Below are positions 8,374 through 17,581 of a stretch of 64,000 nucleotides of DNA, one piece after another. How positions within the stretch are numbered: position 1 is the first letter of the stretch; the number at the start of each line of letters is the position of its first letter. Made by a program: the position numbers and the translations under genes. The notes below the pieces were generated by a model that was not told where the DNA came from, made no database searches, and saw nothing but the letters and a program-made list of their open reading frames with translations. This stretch comes from Bin22 sp965207275 (GTDB lineage Bacteria > Chloroflexota > Dehalococcoidia > Lucifugimonadales > UBA3495). Location: NCBI GenBank assembly GCA_965207275.1, contig CBDBMH010000002.1, positions 2,294,001 to 2,358,000 of the forward strand, given 5' to 3'.

Positions 8374-10680
8374 ATGAGTGAAGACAGGTTCCGGCTGGAA
8401 GAAGCAACCATTTCAGAACTCCATGCGGCCATACAGGCGGGCCAGACTACCTGCGTGGAAATAGTAGAGGGTTATATCGACCGGGTGCGGGCCTATAACG
8501 GCGTGCCCAGCGTCCTGGTCACCGAGGACGGCGCTCCCATCCCCGCGACCACCGGGACAGTTCGGGGCGGCGAACCCATCAAGTTTCCCACGGATACAGT
8601 GGCAGCTTCGGAGATCTTCCCCGACCTGGACAAATACCGGGGCAAGCCACTGGAGTTCGGCCGCATGGAGGCCACCGCGTCCGACCCCACGGCACAGCAG
8701 CAGTACGGAATGATAGTGGCCAGGAAGAAGGCCGGCCAGGTCAACGCGCTGGCTACCCTCAACATCAGGGGGGAGAGGTCGGTTACGTGCAAGGGAGACT
8801 TCGACCGTCATCCCTCCCAGGGGCCGCTGCCCCAGGGCGCGCCGCCGGTGTGCGAGAACTTCCGCAGGTTCCCCGACGCCCTGGAGCGGGCGGCGGAACT
8901 GGATGCCCAATACGGCGCCAATCCGGACCTGGAAGCCATGCCCATGTACGGCGTCACTTTTTCCTTCAAAGACCCCTTCGACACCAAGGATATGCGCTCT
9001 ACCGGCGGCGGCGACGCGGCATACGACATAGACTTTCCGGCCCGGGACCACGTACTGGTGGAACAATTGCGGAACAAGGGCGCCATAATTTTTGCCAAAG
9101 CGGTCAACACCGAGTACAACGGCAGGGCTGGCGACCCGGGGGGACGCCACGAACCGGACAAGGTGCTGCCCTCGGTTCTGGGCTACCAGCGCAGCAGCTG
9201 GGGCGGCAACCCCTCGAACCCCTACGATACTTCCCGCTCGGCGTCCCTGGGATCCAGCTCGGGTTCGGCCCTTTCCGTCAGCACCAACATGGTGATGGCC
9301 AGCCTGGGCGAAGAGACCCGGGCCTCTACCCGTGGGCCGGCGAACCACAACTCGGTGGCCCTGATCCTGCCCCACAAGGCCATGCTGGGCTTTGACGGCG
9401 GGGCCATCGGCGCCGACATTTACTGCGATCGCAGCGGTATCCACTGCCGTACCATCCAGGACTGCTCCAGGGTACTGGACGCGCTAAAGGACCCGGAAGA
9501 GGGTTACTACGATCCCCGCGACCCGTTTACCACTGTGCCCCGTTCGTCGGTACTGCCCTCATACCAGGTTCACGGACGGGGTTCAGGAGAGAAGGGATCT
9601 CTTTCCGGCGTTCGGCTGGGGATTATTCGGGAGTCCATGGCCTATCCTGCAGGTTCCCTGACGGAGAAGCCTATTGTTGATGCCGCCGATCGGGAAGTCA
9701 AAACCGTGCTGCGGGACCACCTGGGCGCTACCCTGCTGGAATCGAGCGACCGCCACTTCCCTGCCGACCCGGAAATTGAGCCCATGAAGGTGGACTTCCG
9801 GCGCGCTATCGCCGCGCTGCTGCCGGTATTCATGCCCGACATTCTTTACAGGCTGGGGCCCGACGGACAGCCGGTATTCCAGGAATTCGCCGAGGTCATC
9901 GTGCCCACTGAGTTTGCGCCGGGCATATTCTTCGGTTCGGGGGAAATGCAGCCGGTGGACTATTTCGTTGAACTGGCCGACGGGCTGATCGAACCTCCGT
10001 CGAACCTGGATCTGGCTACCATTCAGGACCAGATCCTGGCCATGTCCTTCCGGTACCACATCAAGCAGTATCTCACCCGCCGCGCCGCGGACTGGCGGAC
10101 CCTGGGTTTCGCCGAGACCCTGGTGGACTGGCCGACCCTGAACGCCCGTTCCAAGTTCTGGGGCGACGACCAGAGGGCTGCCTTCAAGAACTGGGAAGAG
10201 GTCACCGACCTGCGCAATCCCCTGGGAGGCCGGCAGGGAGTGGACGAACGCATCATGCTGCGGGAGTTCCTGCGGCGGGTTGATATGATGGTCATCCTGG
10301 AGAACAAGCTGGACGCCCTGGTACGTCTTCACACGCCCTATCCACCGGCGTTGATCGGCGGGGCCAACCAGAGCAGTGGCGGCAACAACATACGCCAGGA
10401 GTCCACCAACGGACCCAACGCTGGCCTTACCGAGGTGCTGATACCTGCCGGCTACGTGCAGACGGCCTACGATCCGGTTTTCAAGCTGTCGGAAGACGGC
10501 GCCAGTTATGTTTCGGCTCCCTCCACCACACCTACAGCGTTGGACGAGCCCGGGTTGCCCTTTTCGCTGGTGTTCCGTACGGAACCAGGAAAGGAGGACA
10601 TCCTGCTGAACATCGCGTCGTCTTACGAGGCGGCCTCACGGCGCAGAATAATGCCTCCTGACTTTGGGCCACTATCCTGA
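8374..10680 (+). CDS. Amidase-signature family hydrolase
   Basis: A 768-residue amidase-signature enzyme, which hydrolyses C-N bonds with a Ser-cisSer-Lys triad. Visible pieces are Lys199 in F-S-F-K-D-P-F, the serine-rich loop G-S-S-S-G-S-A (Ser294/295) and the nucleophile Ser318 in G-E-E-T-R-A-S-T-R-G-P-A. The family consensus has G-G-S where this protein has R-A-S. It is about 270 residues longer than typical amidases; the extra length lies before the lysine (residues ~55-150) and in the C-terminal half. The N-terminus, L-E-E-A-T-I-S-E-L-H-A-A-I, is the usual amidase start. No signal peptide is seen. It follows the OsmC-like gene closely and may be cotranscribed. The substrate is unknown. 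Confidence 0.85.
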   Translation: MSEDRFRLEEATISELHAAIQAGQTTCVEIVEGYIDRVRAYNGVPSVLVTEDGAPIPATTGTVRGGEPIKFPTDTVAASEIFPDLDKYRGKPLEFGRMEATASDPTAQQQYGMIVARKKAGQVNALATLNIRGERSVTCKGDFDRHPSQGPLPQGAPPVCENFRRFPDALERAAELDAQYGANPDLEAMPMYGVTFSFKDPFDTKDMRSTGGGDAAYDIDFPARDHVLVEQLRNKGAIIFAKAVNTEYNGRAGDPGGRHEPDKVLPSVLGYQRSSWGGNPSNPYDTSRSASLGSSSGSALSVSTNMVMASLGEETRASTRGPANHNSVALILPHKAMLGFDGGAIGADIYCDRSGIHCRTIQDCSRVLDALKDPEEGYYDPRDPFTTVPRSSVLPSYQVHGRGSGEKGSLSGVRLGIIRESMAYPAGSLTEKPIVDAADREVKTVLRDHLGATLLESSDRHFPADPEIEPMKVDFRRAIAALLPVFMPDILYRLGPDGQPVFQEFAEVIVPTEFAPGIFFGSGEMQPVDYFVELADGLIEPPSNLDLATIQDQILAMSFRYHIKQYLTRRAADWRTLGFAETLVDWPTLNARSKFWGDDQRAAFKNWEEVTDLRNPLGGRQGVDERIMLREFLRRVDMMVILENKLDALVRLHTPYPPALIGGANQSSGGNNIRQESTNGPNAGLTEVLIPAGYVQTAYDPVFKLSEDGASYVSAPSTTPTALDEPGLPFSLVFRTEPGKEDILLNIASSYEAASRRRIMPPDFGPLS

Positions 10681-10954
10681 GCGAAATAGAGGAACATATT
10701 ACGAATAGCGACATTGGTAGTGAGTATATTTTGCGAAAGGCTACTAATAACGAAGACAGCGCCTGTAAAGAGGCAAGGATTTGAACCGCTCAATTATTGA
10801 CTTTTGCTAAGGGCTGGCTTATATTTCGTCAAATTGCCAGACATGGGCTGGTCCTGATTTCGTGTGGCGGACATGGAAGGGGCTTGCACCGGTCTGCCCA
10901 GAATAGAACGATTCCAAACAACCTTGTTCGAAAAAGGAGGCGATGGAAGGAATA
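10681..10954. other. Intergenic leader of the second binding-protein gene
   Basis: About 270 bases. Apart from the promoter described separately, no gene or structured RNA was recognised. Confidence 0.5.
10797..10825 (+). promoter_or_regulatory. Putative sigma70 promoter
   Basis: TTGACT (10797-10802) and TATATT (10820-10825) are spaced 17 bases apart, about 125 bases upstream of the binding-protein start at 10955. Confidence 0.6.
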
Positions 10955-13042
10955 ATGGCTTATCACTGGCTATCCAAACCCAAAATATGGGTATACGGTT
11001 CCCTGAGTCTGCTACTGGTTCTCATGGTAGCCTGCGGCGCAGCCGAGGAAACCCCCGCCGAGACCGGAGGTTCCACCGGCACCGCGGCCCAGCAATCGGC
11101 CCAGGAACAGATGCAGCAGCCGGCCGGTCCTCCGCCAGCGGCCCAGCGGCAACCCAGCACGGGCATGGCCGGCGGCGAGGGTGGAAGCACCCAGGGCACC
11201 GATGCCATGACCCAGCAGCAACAACCGGCGCCCACCGCAGTGCCGGCCATGTCTGACGCGCCGGCCGTTGCGGCCAAACAGGTAACCCGTCTCGAGTTTG
11301 CTATCACTTCCGCCAATAACGAGACCAACCGCCCCTGGAAGGGCAGCCGCCAGGCCTACGTGCAGTATGACCCCACGCTGGACTACGCCATCGGCATACA
11401 CCCCACCACCAGCGAATACGTGCCGGAACTGGCCTACAGGTGGGAAGCCAGCGACGACCTGTCCGAGTGGACCTTCTGGCTTCACGAGGGCATACAGTTC
11501 CACAACGGCTGGGGCGAGTTGACCGCAGACGACTTCGTACACACGGCCCAGATTTTGACCCGGCCTGATACCCGGCTGGGCACCTGGCGTTACTTCGTTG
11601 GCGGCCGGAACGACGACGGCACCCCCCTGGCCGGCCCCGACAAGTACTTCACCAAGATTGATGATTACACCTTCAAGATAACTTTCCACGGTCGAGAGGG
11701 TGAGCCGATCACCACGTTCGATGCCGAGTTCGTGATGAGCAATGCCTCGTCCGAAATGGGCCCCTGGAGCAAGGACTTCTGGAATTCGGTAGGCGGCAGT
11801 GAAGAAGTGTACTTCTGCGGCGAGACCGCTCCCGCCTCCTGCACGACAACCCTGGAAGCGCGGGAAGCGCTCCTTGACGAGGAAGGCATGCAGGGCACGG
11901 GTTCCTACCAGTACGCGGGACGCGAGCCGGCCCTGGCCTTCATCATGGAGAAGATCCCGGGCACTCACTGGACCCACAACGTAGACCTTCCTGAAGGCGT
12001 TTTCCCTGATGACCCCGATTTCGAAGAAATCCGGCTTTACTGGACGCCTGAAGACGCCAGCCGCTACGCCGCCCTGCTGGCCGGCGAAGCCCACCTGGCC
12101 GACCTGCCCCTGGACCTGCAAAAGGACGCCGCGGAGAACGGAATGAAGTTGTTCCGGTCGCAGTTTACTTCCAACAACTTCTTCGTCTTCTTTGGCGGGA
12201 TGTACCTGAGCGACGACCCCAAGGACGTTGCGGCTTATGACCCCAGCGTACCCTGGGCCGAGACTCCCTGGGCCGGTCAGGAGCCGGTCCAGGACCGCAA
12301 TTCCCCGCAGTTCAAGAACAATGGCTGGAAGGTCCGCCGGGCCATGAACAAGGCCATCAACCGGGAAGAACTCCTGGACGTGCTTTACAAGGGCATCGGC
12401 GAACTGATGTACGTCGGCTACTTCCACCCCAGCCACTACGGTTGGGACGACACCTGGCCGCAGCGGTACGAGACCGAGTACAAGTTCAATCCGGACGAGG
12501 CCCGGCAACTGCTGGCCGAGGCGGGTTACGACGAGAGCAACCCGGTCAAGGTAACGGTGCAGTCCTACGTCTCCCCTGGTGAAGCGGAACTGCCCCAGGC
12601 GATGGAAGCCATCGCCACCTACTGGCAGAACGTGGGAATCGAAGTGGACATTGAGGACCTGAGCGCCTCCCAGGTACGGGAACGCTACCGGGGCCGCGAG
12701 ATGCAGAACCGGGTATGGCCCAACATCATCATCTACTTCCCGCTGGAGTACGGCAATCTTTCCGGCTTCACCAGCACCTTCGGGGCCAGCAGCCACTACC
12801 AGGACAACTGGGTCAACCGTGTAGCCTCTGACTGGCGCACTGAGTCTGACTTCGCCGAGCGGGACCGCATCGCTCGCGAGTGGGGCAACTGGGCCTTCGA
12901 CAACTACATGACCATGCCCCTGTTCTGGTTCCCGCACACCGTCGTGGGTGACCCGGCAGTGGTGGAAAGCTGGATCTATCCTGGCAGCACGGTGCCCCGC
13001 AACGGTCACATGCATGCCGTCAAGGCCGCCTACAAAGGCTAG
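10955..13042 (+). CDS. Peptide/solute ABC transporter substrate-binding lipoprotein (SBP family 5)
   Basis: A 695-residue lipoprotein with a signal peptide and lipobox (L-V-L-M-V-A-C-G). A low-complexity stalk rich in Gln, Pro, Gly and Ala spans about residues 30-100, and an SBP_bac_5 domain follows. It is a paralogue of the protein at 4766-6643: both share N-E-T-N-R, A-Y-x-Q-x-D-P, A-M-N-K-A-I-N-R and a C-terminal V-V-E-S-W-x-x-P-G. The ATG at 10955 is preferred because GGAAGGA precedes it by four bases; an ATG at 10943 sits only two bases after an AAGGAGG. A strong terminator follows directly, so it forms its own unit. Confidence 0.88.
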   Translation: MAYHWLSKPKIWVYGSLSLLLVLMVACGAAEETPAETGGSTGTAAQQSAQEQMQQPAGPPPAAQRQPSTGMAGGEGGSTQGTDAMTQQQQPAPTAVPAMSDAPAVAAKQVTRLEFAITSANNETNRPWKGSRQAYVQYDPTLDYAIGIHPTTSEYVPELAYRWEASDDLSEWTFWLHEGIQFHNGWGELTADDFVHTAQILTRPDTRLGTWRYFVGGRNDDGTPLAGPDKYFTKIDDYTFKITFHGREGEPITTFDAEFVMSNASSEMGPWSKDFWNSVGGSEEVYFCGETAPASCTTTLEAREALLDEEGMQGTGSYQYAGREPALAFIMEKIPGTHWTHNVDLPEGVFPDDPDFEEIRLYWTPEDASRYAALLAGEAHLADLPLDLQKDAAENGMKLFRSQFTSNNFFVFFGGMYLSDDPKDVAAYDPSVPWAETPWAGQEPVQDRNSPQFKNNGWKVRRAMNKAINREELLDVLYKGIGELMYVGYFHPSHYGWDDTWPQRYETEYKFNPDEARQLLAEAGYDESNPVKVTVQSYVSPGEAELPQAMEAIATYWQNVGIEVDIEDLSASQVRERYRGREMQNRVWPNIIIYFPLEYGNLSGFTSTFGASSHYQDNWVNRVASDWRTESDFAERDRIAREWGNWAFDNYMTMPLFWFPHTVVGDPAVVESWIYPGSTVPRNGHMHAVKAAYKG

Positions 13043-13071
13043 GTCCTGATTCAGTCCCAAGGCGCAAGTTT

Positions 13072-13107
13072 GGGCAGGTCGCCGTAACAGCGACCTGCCC
13101 ACTTTTT
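13072..13107 (+). terminator. Rho-independent terminator
   Basis: GGGCAGGTCGC pairs with GCGACCTGCCC (11 bp, 7-base loop) and is followed by ACTTTTT, 30 bases after the binding-protein stop. Confidence 0.92.
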
Positions 13108-13163
13108 CAGTCCCCGCCTGCCCCAATCCTGTCTTCAACCTCTTCAAGTAGGGAGTCCTGAAA

Positions 13164-14231
13164 ATGAGCACACAGCAGTCTTCATCCGGCAACCCGCCTT
13201 CGGCGGACTCACTGGAGTTTGGCCTGTTCGACTGGATTGAGTGGGAGAAGCAGCCCCACAACAAGATTTACGAGGAGCGGCTAAAGCTGCTGGAATACGC
13301 CGACAAGAACGGCTTCTATTGCTACCACCTGGCGGAACACCACGTTACGCCTCTCAGCCTGGCGCCGTCGCCCGGGGTGTTTCTGGCTGCCGCCGCCCAG
13401 CGCACCAGCAATATCCGCCTGGGGCCGCTGGTCTATCTTCTGCCCTTCTACAGTCCCCTGCGCCTGCTGCACGAGGTTTGCATGCTGGATAACCTGAGCA
13501 ACGGAAGGCTGGACCTGGGAGTGGGACGGGGCATTGTGCCCATGGAGGCAGCCCACTACGACGTGGACTTCGACGAGGGCAGGGGCATGTTCCAGGAGGC
13601 CCTGGATATTCTGCTTATGGGTATGACGGAGAAAACCCTGAACTACGAGGGGAAATACTACCAGTACGAGGATATCCAGGTCTGGTCGGAACCGCAGCAA
13701 CGCCCCTACCCGCCATTGTGGTACGCCACGAATAACAAGGAGACGGTACCCTGGATCGCCCAGCATGGGTTCAACACCAGTACCGTGTTCGATCCTTCCG
13801 ACGGAGTAAAGGAGCACTTTGACCTTTACCGTAAGGTGTGGCAGGAACACTTGAGCGACGAAGGTCGCCTGAACGCCCACGTTCCCGAACCCAAACTGGG
13901 CCTCACCCGCCACCTTTACATAGCCCCCACCGACGCCGAGGCGCTCAAGGAATGCCGGGCAGCCTTCGACACCTGGTTCTACAACATTAACTTCCTATGG
14001 GACAAGCACGACGTTCCCCTGCCAGCGGCCATCAATTTCGACGACTGGGTGGAGAAGGAAGTGATGCTGGTGGGGTCGCCCGCAACGGTGCGAGAGCAGG
14101 TGGGCAGGACCATCGAGGAGAGCAGCATCAACTACTTCAATTCCATCTTCGCCTGGGGCGACATCTCTCACCAGCAGGTAATGCGCTCCATTGGCCTGTT
14201 CGTCGAAGAAGTGATGCCGGCCTTGCGCTGA
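13164..14231 (+). CDS. LLM-class flavin-dependent monooxygenase
   Basis: A 355-residue luciferase-like oxidoreductase using FMNH2 or F420H2. Family marks are Y-H-L-A-E-H-H near residue 53, R-L-G-P-L-V-Y-L-L-P, N-G-R-L-D-L-G-V-G-R-G and P-P-L-W-Y-A-T-N in the TIM-barrel order. The E-H-H motif and the R-G-I-V-P loop resemble bacterial luciferase-type and long-chain alkane monooxygenase-like members. The ATG at 13164 has GGGAG upstream. The gene starts after a terminator and may be cotranscribed with the small membrane protein downstream. Multiplication of such flavin monooxygenases is a known trait of SAR202 Chloroflexota and fits two more copies here. Confidence 0.88.
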   Translation: MSTQQSSSGNPPSADSLEFGLFDWIEWEKQPHNKIYEERLKLLEYADKNGFYCYHLAEHHVTPLSLAPSPGVFLAAAAQRTSNIRLGPLVYLLPFYSPLRLLHEVCMLDNLSNGRLDLGVGRGIVPMEAAHYDVDFDEGRGMFQEALDILLMGMTEKTLNYEGKYYQYEDIQVWSEPQQRPYPPLWYATNNKETVPWIAQHGFNTSTVFDPSDGVKEHFDLYRKVWQEHLSDEGRLNAHVPEPKLGLTRHLYIAPTDAEALKECRAAFDTWFYNINFLWDKHDVPLPAAINFDDWVEKEVMLVGSPATVREQVGRTIEESSINYFNSIFAWGDISHQQVMRSIGLFVEEVMPALR

Positions 14232-14340
14232 GGGGAGTCACCCGTTGACTTCCAGAGACGCGGGGGTTCTCCGGTATTCTCCGCGTTGCTTTTCTACAGG
14301 AACCAGCATCTTTAGTTCAGGAAAGATTGACTTGGGCGCA

Positions 14341-14844
14341 ATGATGGAATCTTCAGCCCCCCGGCTTGGAACGTTGCCAATCTCCATGTTTGTGTGTGCC
14401 GTTGGCGTGGCCCTAGCCGTCATCGGGGCACTGGGGCCCTGGGCAAGGGTGCCGACCTACCAGGCGGGCTATGGCGTTGCCTCCCCGGCAGAGGGCGTGT
14501 TCTGGGTGAAGGGGACCGAGGCCCCCGGCATGGTTCCCCTGTTGGGCGACGGGATGGTGGTCCTGGCTATGGTTTCCGTGGCCGGCGCGCTAATCCTATG
14601 GCGGATGATCAGGCCGCCCAAGTCCAGCGGGTTCATCCTTTCGGGGATTCTTTGCTTGCTGTTGTTGTCTGCGGTAATCGGCACGGTCAACTGGGCCTTT
14701 CCGGGCTACATTCCCGAAGCCGATTCCCGCACCTACTTCAAGGCCAGCGTGGAAGTGAGCTGGGGACTGGTAGTCATGTGCCTGGGACTGTGGCCCGGGG
14801 TGCTGGCGGCGGCCTACCAGCTTTGGGTCGACGAACTGCGGTAG
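14341..14844 (+). CDS. Small integral membrane protein, function unknown
   Basis: About 167 residues with four predicted membrane helices near residues 15-33, 60-80, 92-113 and 130-155, and an extracytoplasmic loop containing the W-A-R-V-P-T-Y-Q-A-G-Y region. The ATG pair at 14341 is preferred to a TTG-initiated extension from 14245 because the added N-terminus is uncharacteristic, although no good ribosome binding site is visible. It lies 109 bases after the LLM gene, so cotranscription is possible. I do not recognise a characterised family. Confidence 0.6.
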   Translation: MMESSAPRLGTLPISMFVCAVGVALAVIGALGPWARVPTYQAGYGVASPAEGVFWVKGTEAPGMVPLLGDGMVVLAMVSVAGALILWRMIRPPKSSGFILSGILCLLLLSAVIGTVNWAFPGYIPEADSRTYFKASVEVSWGLVVMCLGLWPGVLAAAYQLWVDELR

Positions 14845-14949
14845 CGGTGGGCCCCGGCTCACGGTGCATCTTGACGAACCGCCGGCCGGTTCGGGATTAA
14901 GGGTTGCCAGGACACGGCGGGTTACCGCAGGACTTAACCGGCAAAGAAA

Positions 14950-14976
14950 GACCCCCAGGACTCGGTCCTGGGGGTC
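14950..14976. terminator. Bidirectional terminator between convergent genes
   Basis: A perfect 12-bp stem, GACCCCCAGGAC pairing with GTCCTGGGGGTC around TCG. AAAGAAA lies before it and TTCTTT shortly after, so both strands get a pyrimidine-rich tail. Confidence 0.85.
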
Positions 14977-15004
14977 GCGTTCTTTCCAGTGGCGTGTGGA
15001 ACCA

Positions 15005-15904
15005 CTACAGGTTGCGCTGCTTGGGATCAAGCCGGTCGCGCAGCCAATCGCCCATCAGGTTCAGGGACAGCACCACCAGGGAGATGGCCACCCCGGGGAA
15101 GAAGGACACCCACCAGGCGGTCACTACCAGTTCCCGTCCGGTGGCCACCATCAGGCCCCAGGCGGGGGTCGGCCTGGGAATACCGGCGCCCAGGAAGCTG
15201 AGGCTGGCCTCCAGCAGGATCACAAAGCCAACCTGCAGGGTCGCCAGCACGATTATGGAATTGACCACATTGGGAAAGACGTGCCGCACTATGATGCGGA
15301 AGTCCGACGAACCAGCCACCTTGGCCCGTCCAATAAAGTCCTGATTCTTGATGGCCAGCACCTCTCCCCTTACTTGCCGGGCGTAGCGCGACCACAGGAT
15401 AACGCAGATGACGAAAATTACCACGCCAAAACTGGGCCCCCTGGCCGCCACGATGGCCAGGGCTAACAGGATGGCAGGTATGGAGAGGGCGATATCAACG
15501 CCTCGCATAATCAACATGTCGGAGCGGCCGCCGAAGTAACCGGCAATCAGCCCCAGTCCAACGCCAACCACTCCGCTGATGGCGATTACCGTCAACGAAA
15601 CCATCAGGACGTACTTGGCGCCGTGGATGATGCGGCTCAAGATGTCACGACCCTGCTTGTCGGTGCCAAGGAGATACCTGGCGGATCCCCCCTCCTGCCA
15701 CGCGGGTGGAGTCAGCCGCTCCGAAAACTGCCCCCGGGTCGGATGGTGGGGCGCGACGTATGCGGCAAAGAAGGCGGGAATAATCAAAACGATCAGTATG
15801 ACCGCCAATGGTATTAGGGGAAAGCGCCGGGCCTCCCGAAAGAAGTTACCTACATTGCTGGGGGAGTACCAGGCAGGCTTTCGCGCTGGCGCAGTTATTT
15901 GCAT
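15005..15904 (-). CDS. Peptide-type ABC transporter permease (DppC-like)
   Basis: A 299-residue inner-membrane permease of the OppC/DppC class. It has an N-terminal helix, the conserved L-G-T-D-K-Q-G-R-D-I-L-S-R-I segment before the permease domain, and an EAA loop at D-F-I-G-R-A-K-V-A-G-S-S-D, which contacts the ATPase. The C-terminus ends with G-D-W-L-R-D-R-L-D-P, standard for the family. It is second in a two-gene unit with the DppB-like gene, 124 bases apart. No ATPase genes are present. The two nearby binding lipoproteins are candidate partners (inference). Confidence 0.9.
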   Translation of the reverse strand: MQITAPARKPAWYSPSNVGNFFREARRFPLIPLAVILIVLIIPAFFAAYVAPHHPTRGQFSERLTPPAWQEGGSARYLLGTDKQGRDILSRIIHGAKYVLMVSLTVIAISGVVGVGLGLIAGYFGGRSDMLIMRGVDIALSIPAILLALAIVAARGPSFGVVIFVICVILWSRYARQVRGEVLAIKNQDFIGRAKVAGSSDFRIIVRHVFPNVVNSIIVLATLQVGFVILLEASLSFLGAGIPRPTPAWGLMVATGRELVVTAWWVSFFPGVAISLVVLSLNLMGDWLRDRLDPKQRNL

Positions 15905-16028
15905 CTTAGTCTACTCCTGCTGGATTGGGGGGAACTGGGACTCCGTCCCTCCATCCTTTAGAACAAGGGTTGTTACCCTCATCCTGACCTTCCCCCATCA
16001 AGGGGGAAGGGACTCTTGGGTCAGTTTC
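15905..16028. repeat. Spacer with short palindromic repeat
   Basis: Between the two permease genes. It contains a hairpin in which CCTTCCCCC pairs with GGGGGAAGG (about 15991-16012), next to C/T-rich sequence of the kind dispersed in many genomes. It could act as an intercistronic mRNA structure. Confidence 0.4.
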
Positions 16029-16946
16029 TTAATAGCGAATCCTGGGATCCAAATAGGCGTAAAGAATGTCCACTATCAGGTTGGCAAGGATATAGATGCC
16101 GGCGAAGGTGATTACAACTGCCTGGACAACGGGGTAGTCCCGGGCGTTGATGGCCTGAATGGCCAGCAGGCCGGTGCCCGGCCAGGTGAAGACGCTTTCC
16201 GTGATAACCGCTCCAGTCATTAACTGTCCCGCCACGATGCCAAAGAAGGTCAGGGGAGGAATAGCGGCGTTCTTGAGGGCATGCTTCCAGACTACCTTCC
16301 ACTCCAAAAGACCCTTAATGCGGGCCAGCTTGATGTACTCCGAATCCAGCACTTCCAGCATGGCGGAACGGACCAGGCGCATCATGGCCGCGACCTGGAA
16401 CCAGCCCAAGGTAATGGCGGGCAGAATCAGGTTCTTGCCTCCTCCCCGCCCCTGAGTGGGGAACAGGTCCAACTGGACGGCAAAAATGAAGATCAAGACG
16501 ATGCCCAGCCAGAAGGGCGGCAGCGACTGGCCCGCCAGGGCAATGAGCTTTCCGATATAGTCGAAAATAGAGTCCTTCTTTACCGCGGACAGCACCCCTA
16601 CAGGCACGGCAATCAGCAAGCTGATGCCCATGGCTATGGCGGCCAACTGCATGGTAGCGGGGAAGCGCTCAATTACAAGCCCGATGGCGGTCTTGTCAGC
16701 CCAGTTTATGGACTGGCCAAAATCGCCCCGCAAGGCGTTTCCTACAAACTTCAGGTATTGAATTGGAAGCGGCTGGTCCAGGCCCAGTGAACGCTCCAGA
16801 GCCTTCTCCTGGGCAGGACCGGCGTCGAAAGGCAGGAAAACGTCGACAGGATTGCCGCTGATGCGGGCCAGGGCGAAGACGATGATGCTGACTATGAACA
16901 GCACCAGGAGTGCGTATAAGCACCTGATGACGATGAACCGTTGCAT
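16029..16946 (-). CDS. Peptide-type ABC transporter permease (DppB-like)
   Basis: A 305-residue OppB/DppB-type permease. The N-terminal helix opens with R-F-I-V-I-R-C-L-Y-A-L-L-V-L-F. G-D-F-G-Q-S-I, the family's G-D-L-G-x-S motif, lies near residue 97, and the EAA loop is Y-I-K-L-A-R-I-K-G-L. The C-terminus D-P-R-I-R-Y is typical. The ATG at 16946 has GAGGTATAGGA upstream. It heads a unit with the DppC-like gene, transcribed from a promoter near 17153-17181. Confidence 0.9.
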   Translation of the reverse strand: MQRFIVIRCLYALLVLFIVSIIVFALARISGNPVDVFLPFDAGPAQEKALERSLGLDQPLPIQYLKFVGNALRGDFGQSINWADKTAIGLVIERFPATMQLAAIAMGISLLIAVPVGVLSAVKKDSIFDYIGKLIALAGQSLPPFWLGIVLIFIFAVQLDLFPTQGRGGGKNLILPAITLGWFQVAAMMRLVRSAMLEVLDSEYIKLARIKGLLEWKVVWKHALKNAAIPPLTFFGIVAGQLMTGAVITESVFTWPGTGLLAIQAINARDYPVVQAVVITFAGIYILANLIVDILYAYLDPRIRY

Positions 16947-17152
16947 TCCTATACCTCGACGAAAGTCCGCTCACCATTAAATCGATGGCGGCGGCGGCAC
17001 GCCCTCCGACTGCACATTAGCCGGAATAATGATCCCAAGGCCGGAAATCCGCGCACCCTGAACACTGAGGGGATAATCCTTCGTGGCTGGCACACCACGC
17101 CGGCGCTACGGGTGGAGCAATGAGCAGCGCGGCCGTTGGAAAAATTTAAGCA

Positions 17153-17181
17153 AATATATGCCATCGCAAAGTTAGTGTCAA
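17153..17181 (-). promoter_or_regulatory. Putative sigma70 promoter of the permease unit
   Basis: On the minus strand TTGACA (17176-17181) and TATATT (17153-17158) are 17 bases apart. The leader to the DppB-like start would be about 200 bases. Confidence 0.6.
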
Positions 17182-17409
17182 CGAAGGGGGCTAACGTTGG
17201 GAGGAGGCGTTCATATCTCGTCGGCGGTATGGCGTCGCATGAATTATATCCTGCACCACAAGGTCGGAACCTGGGAAGAAGCGTGGAACAAACTTTTCCT
17301 CATTTTGCCAATAATCGGTCCAGGAATACGGGCAAATATATCGGACAATAAGGTATATTATGTCAAAGGGATTGGCGGCGGGGCAGGTAGTTTTCTATTT
17401 GCAGCATAA

Positions 17410-17439
17410 TTGGACGCAATCTGTTGTGCGTGTTACAAT
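17410..17439 (+). promoter_or_regulatory. Putative extended -10 promoter of the tubulin-like gene
   Basis: TTGGAC (17410-17415), an 18-base spacer and TACAAT (17434-17439). The -10 is preceded by TGT, matching an extended -10. It lies about 140 bases before the ATG. Confidence 0.4.
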
Positions 17440-17581
17440 CGGTTGTGTTAATGTAAAGAATATTATGTAGGGTAACGGTATCTGACGGGTAACGGGCAAT
17501 GGTCGGCCGATCAGGTTACCCGATTGGCGAGTCAATGGCCGCGCAGCTTTTTAACTGTCTCTTGAGGAGTAGGAGTTTGCC

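Larger units (their letters stand above)
16947..17581. other. Divergent intergenic stretch
   Basis: 635 bases between the permease operon and the tubulin-like gene. Besides the two promoter candidates I see AT-rich sequence around 17330-17470 but no supported gene. Confidence 0.5.

Noticed and set aside
10775..10800. tRNA T-loop-like GGTTCAAATCC on the minus strand
   Set aside because: The T-stem does not pair and no acceptor, D or anticodon stems are found around it.
11012..13264. A 750-codon open frame antisense to the second binding-protein gene
   Set aside because: Same cause: codon-position GC bias. The sense gene has signal peptide, domain and terminator support.
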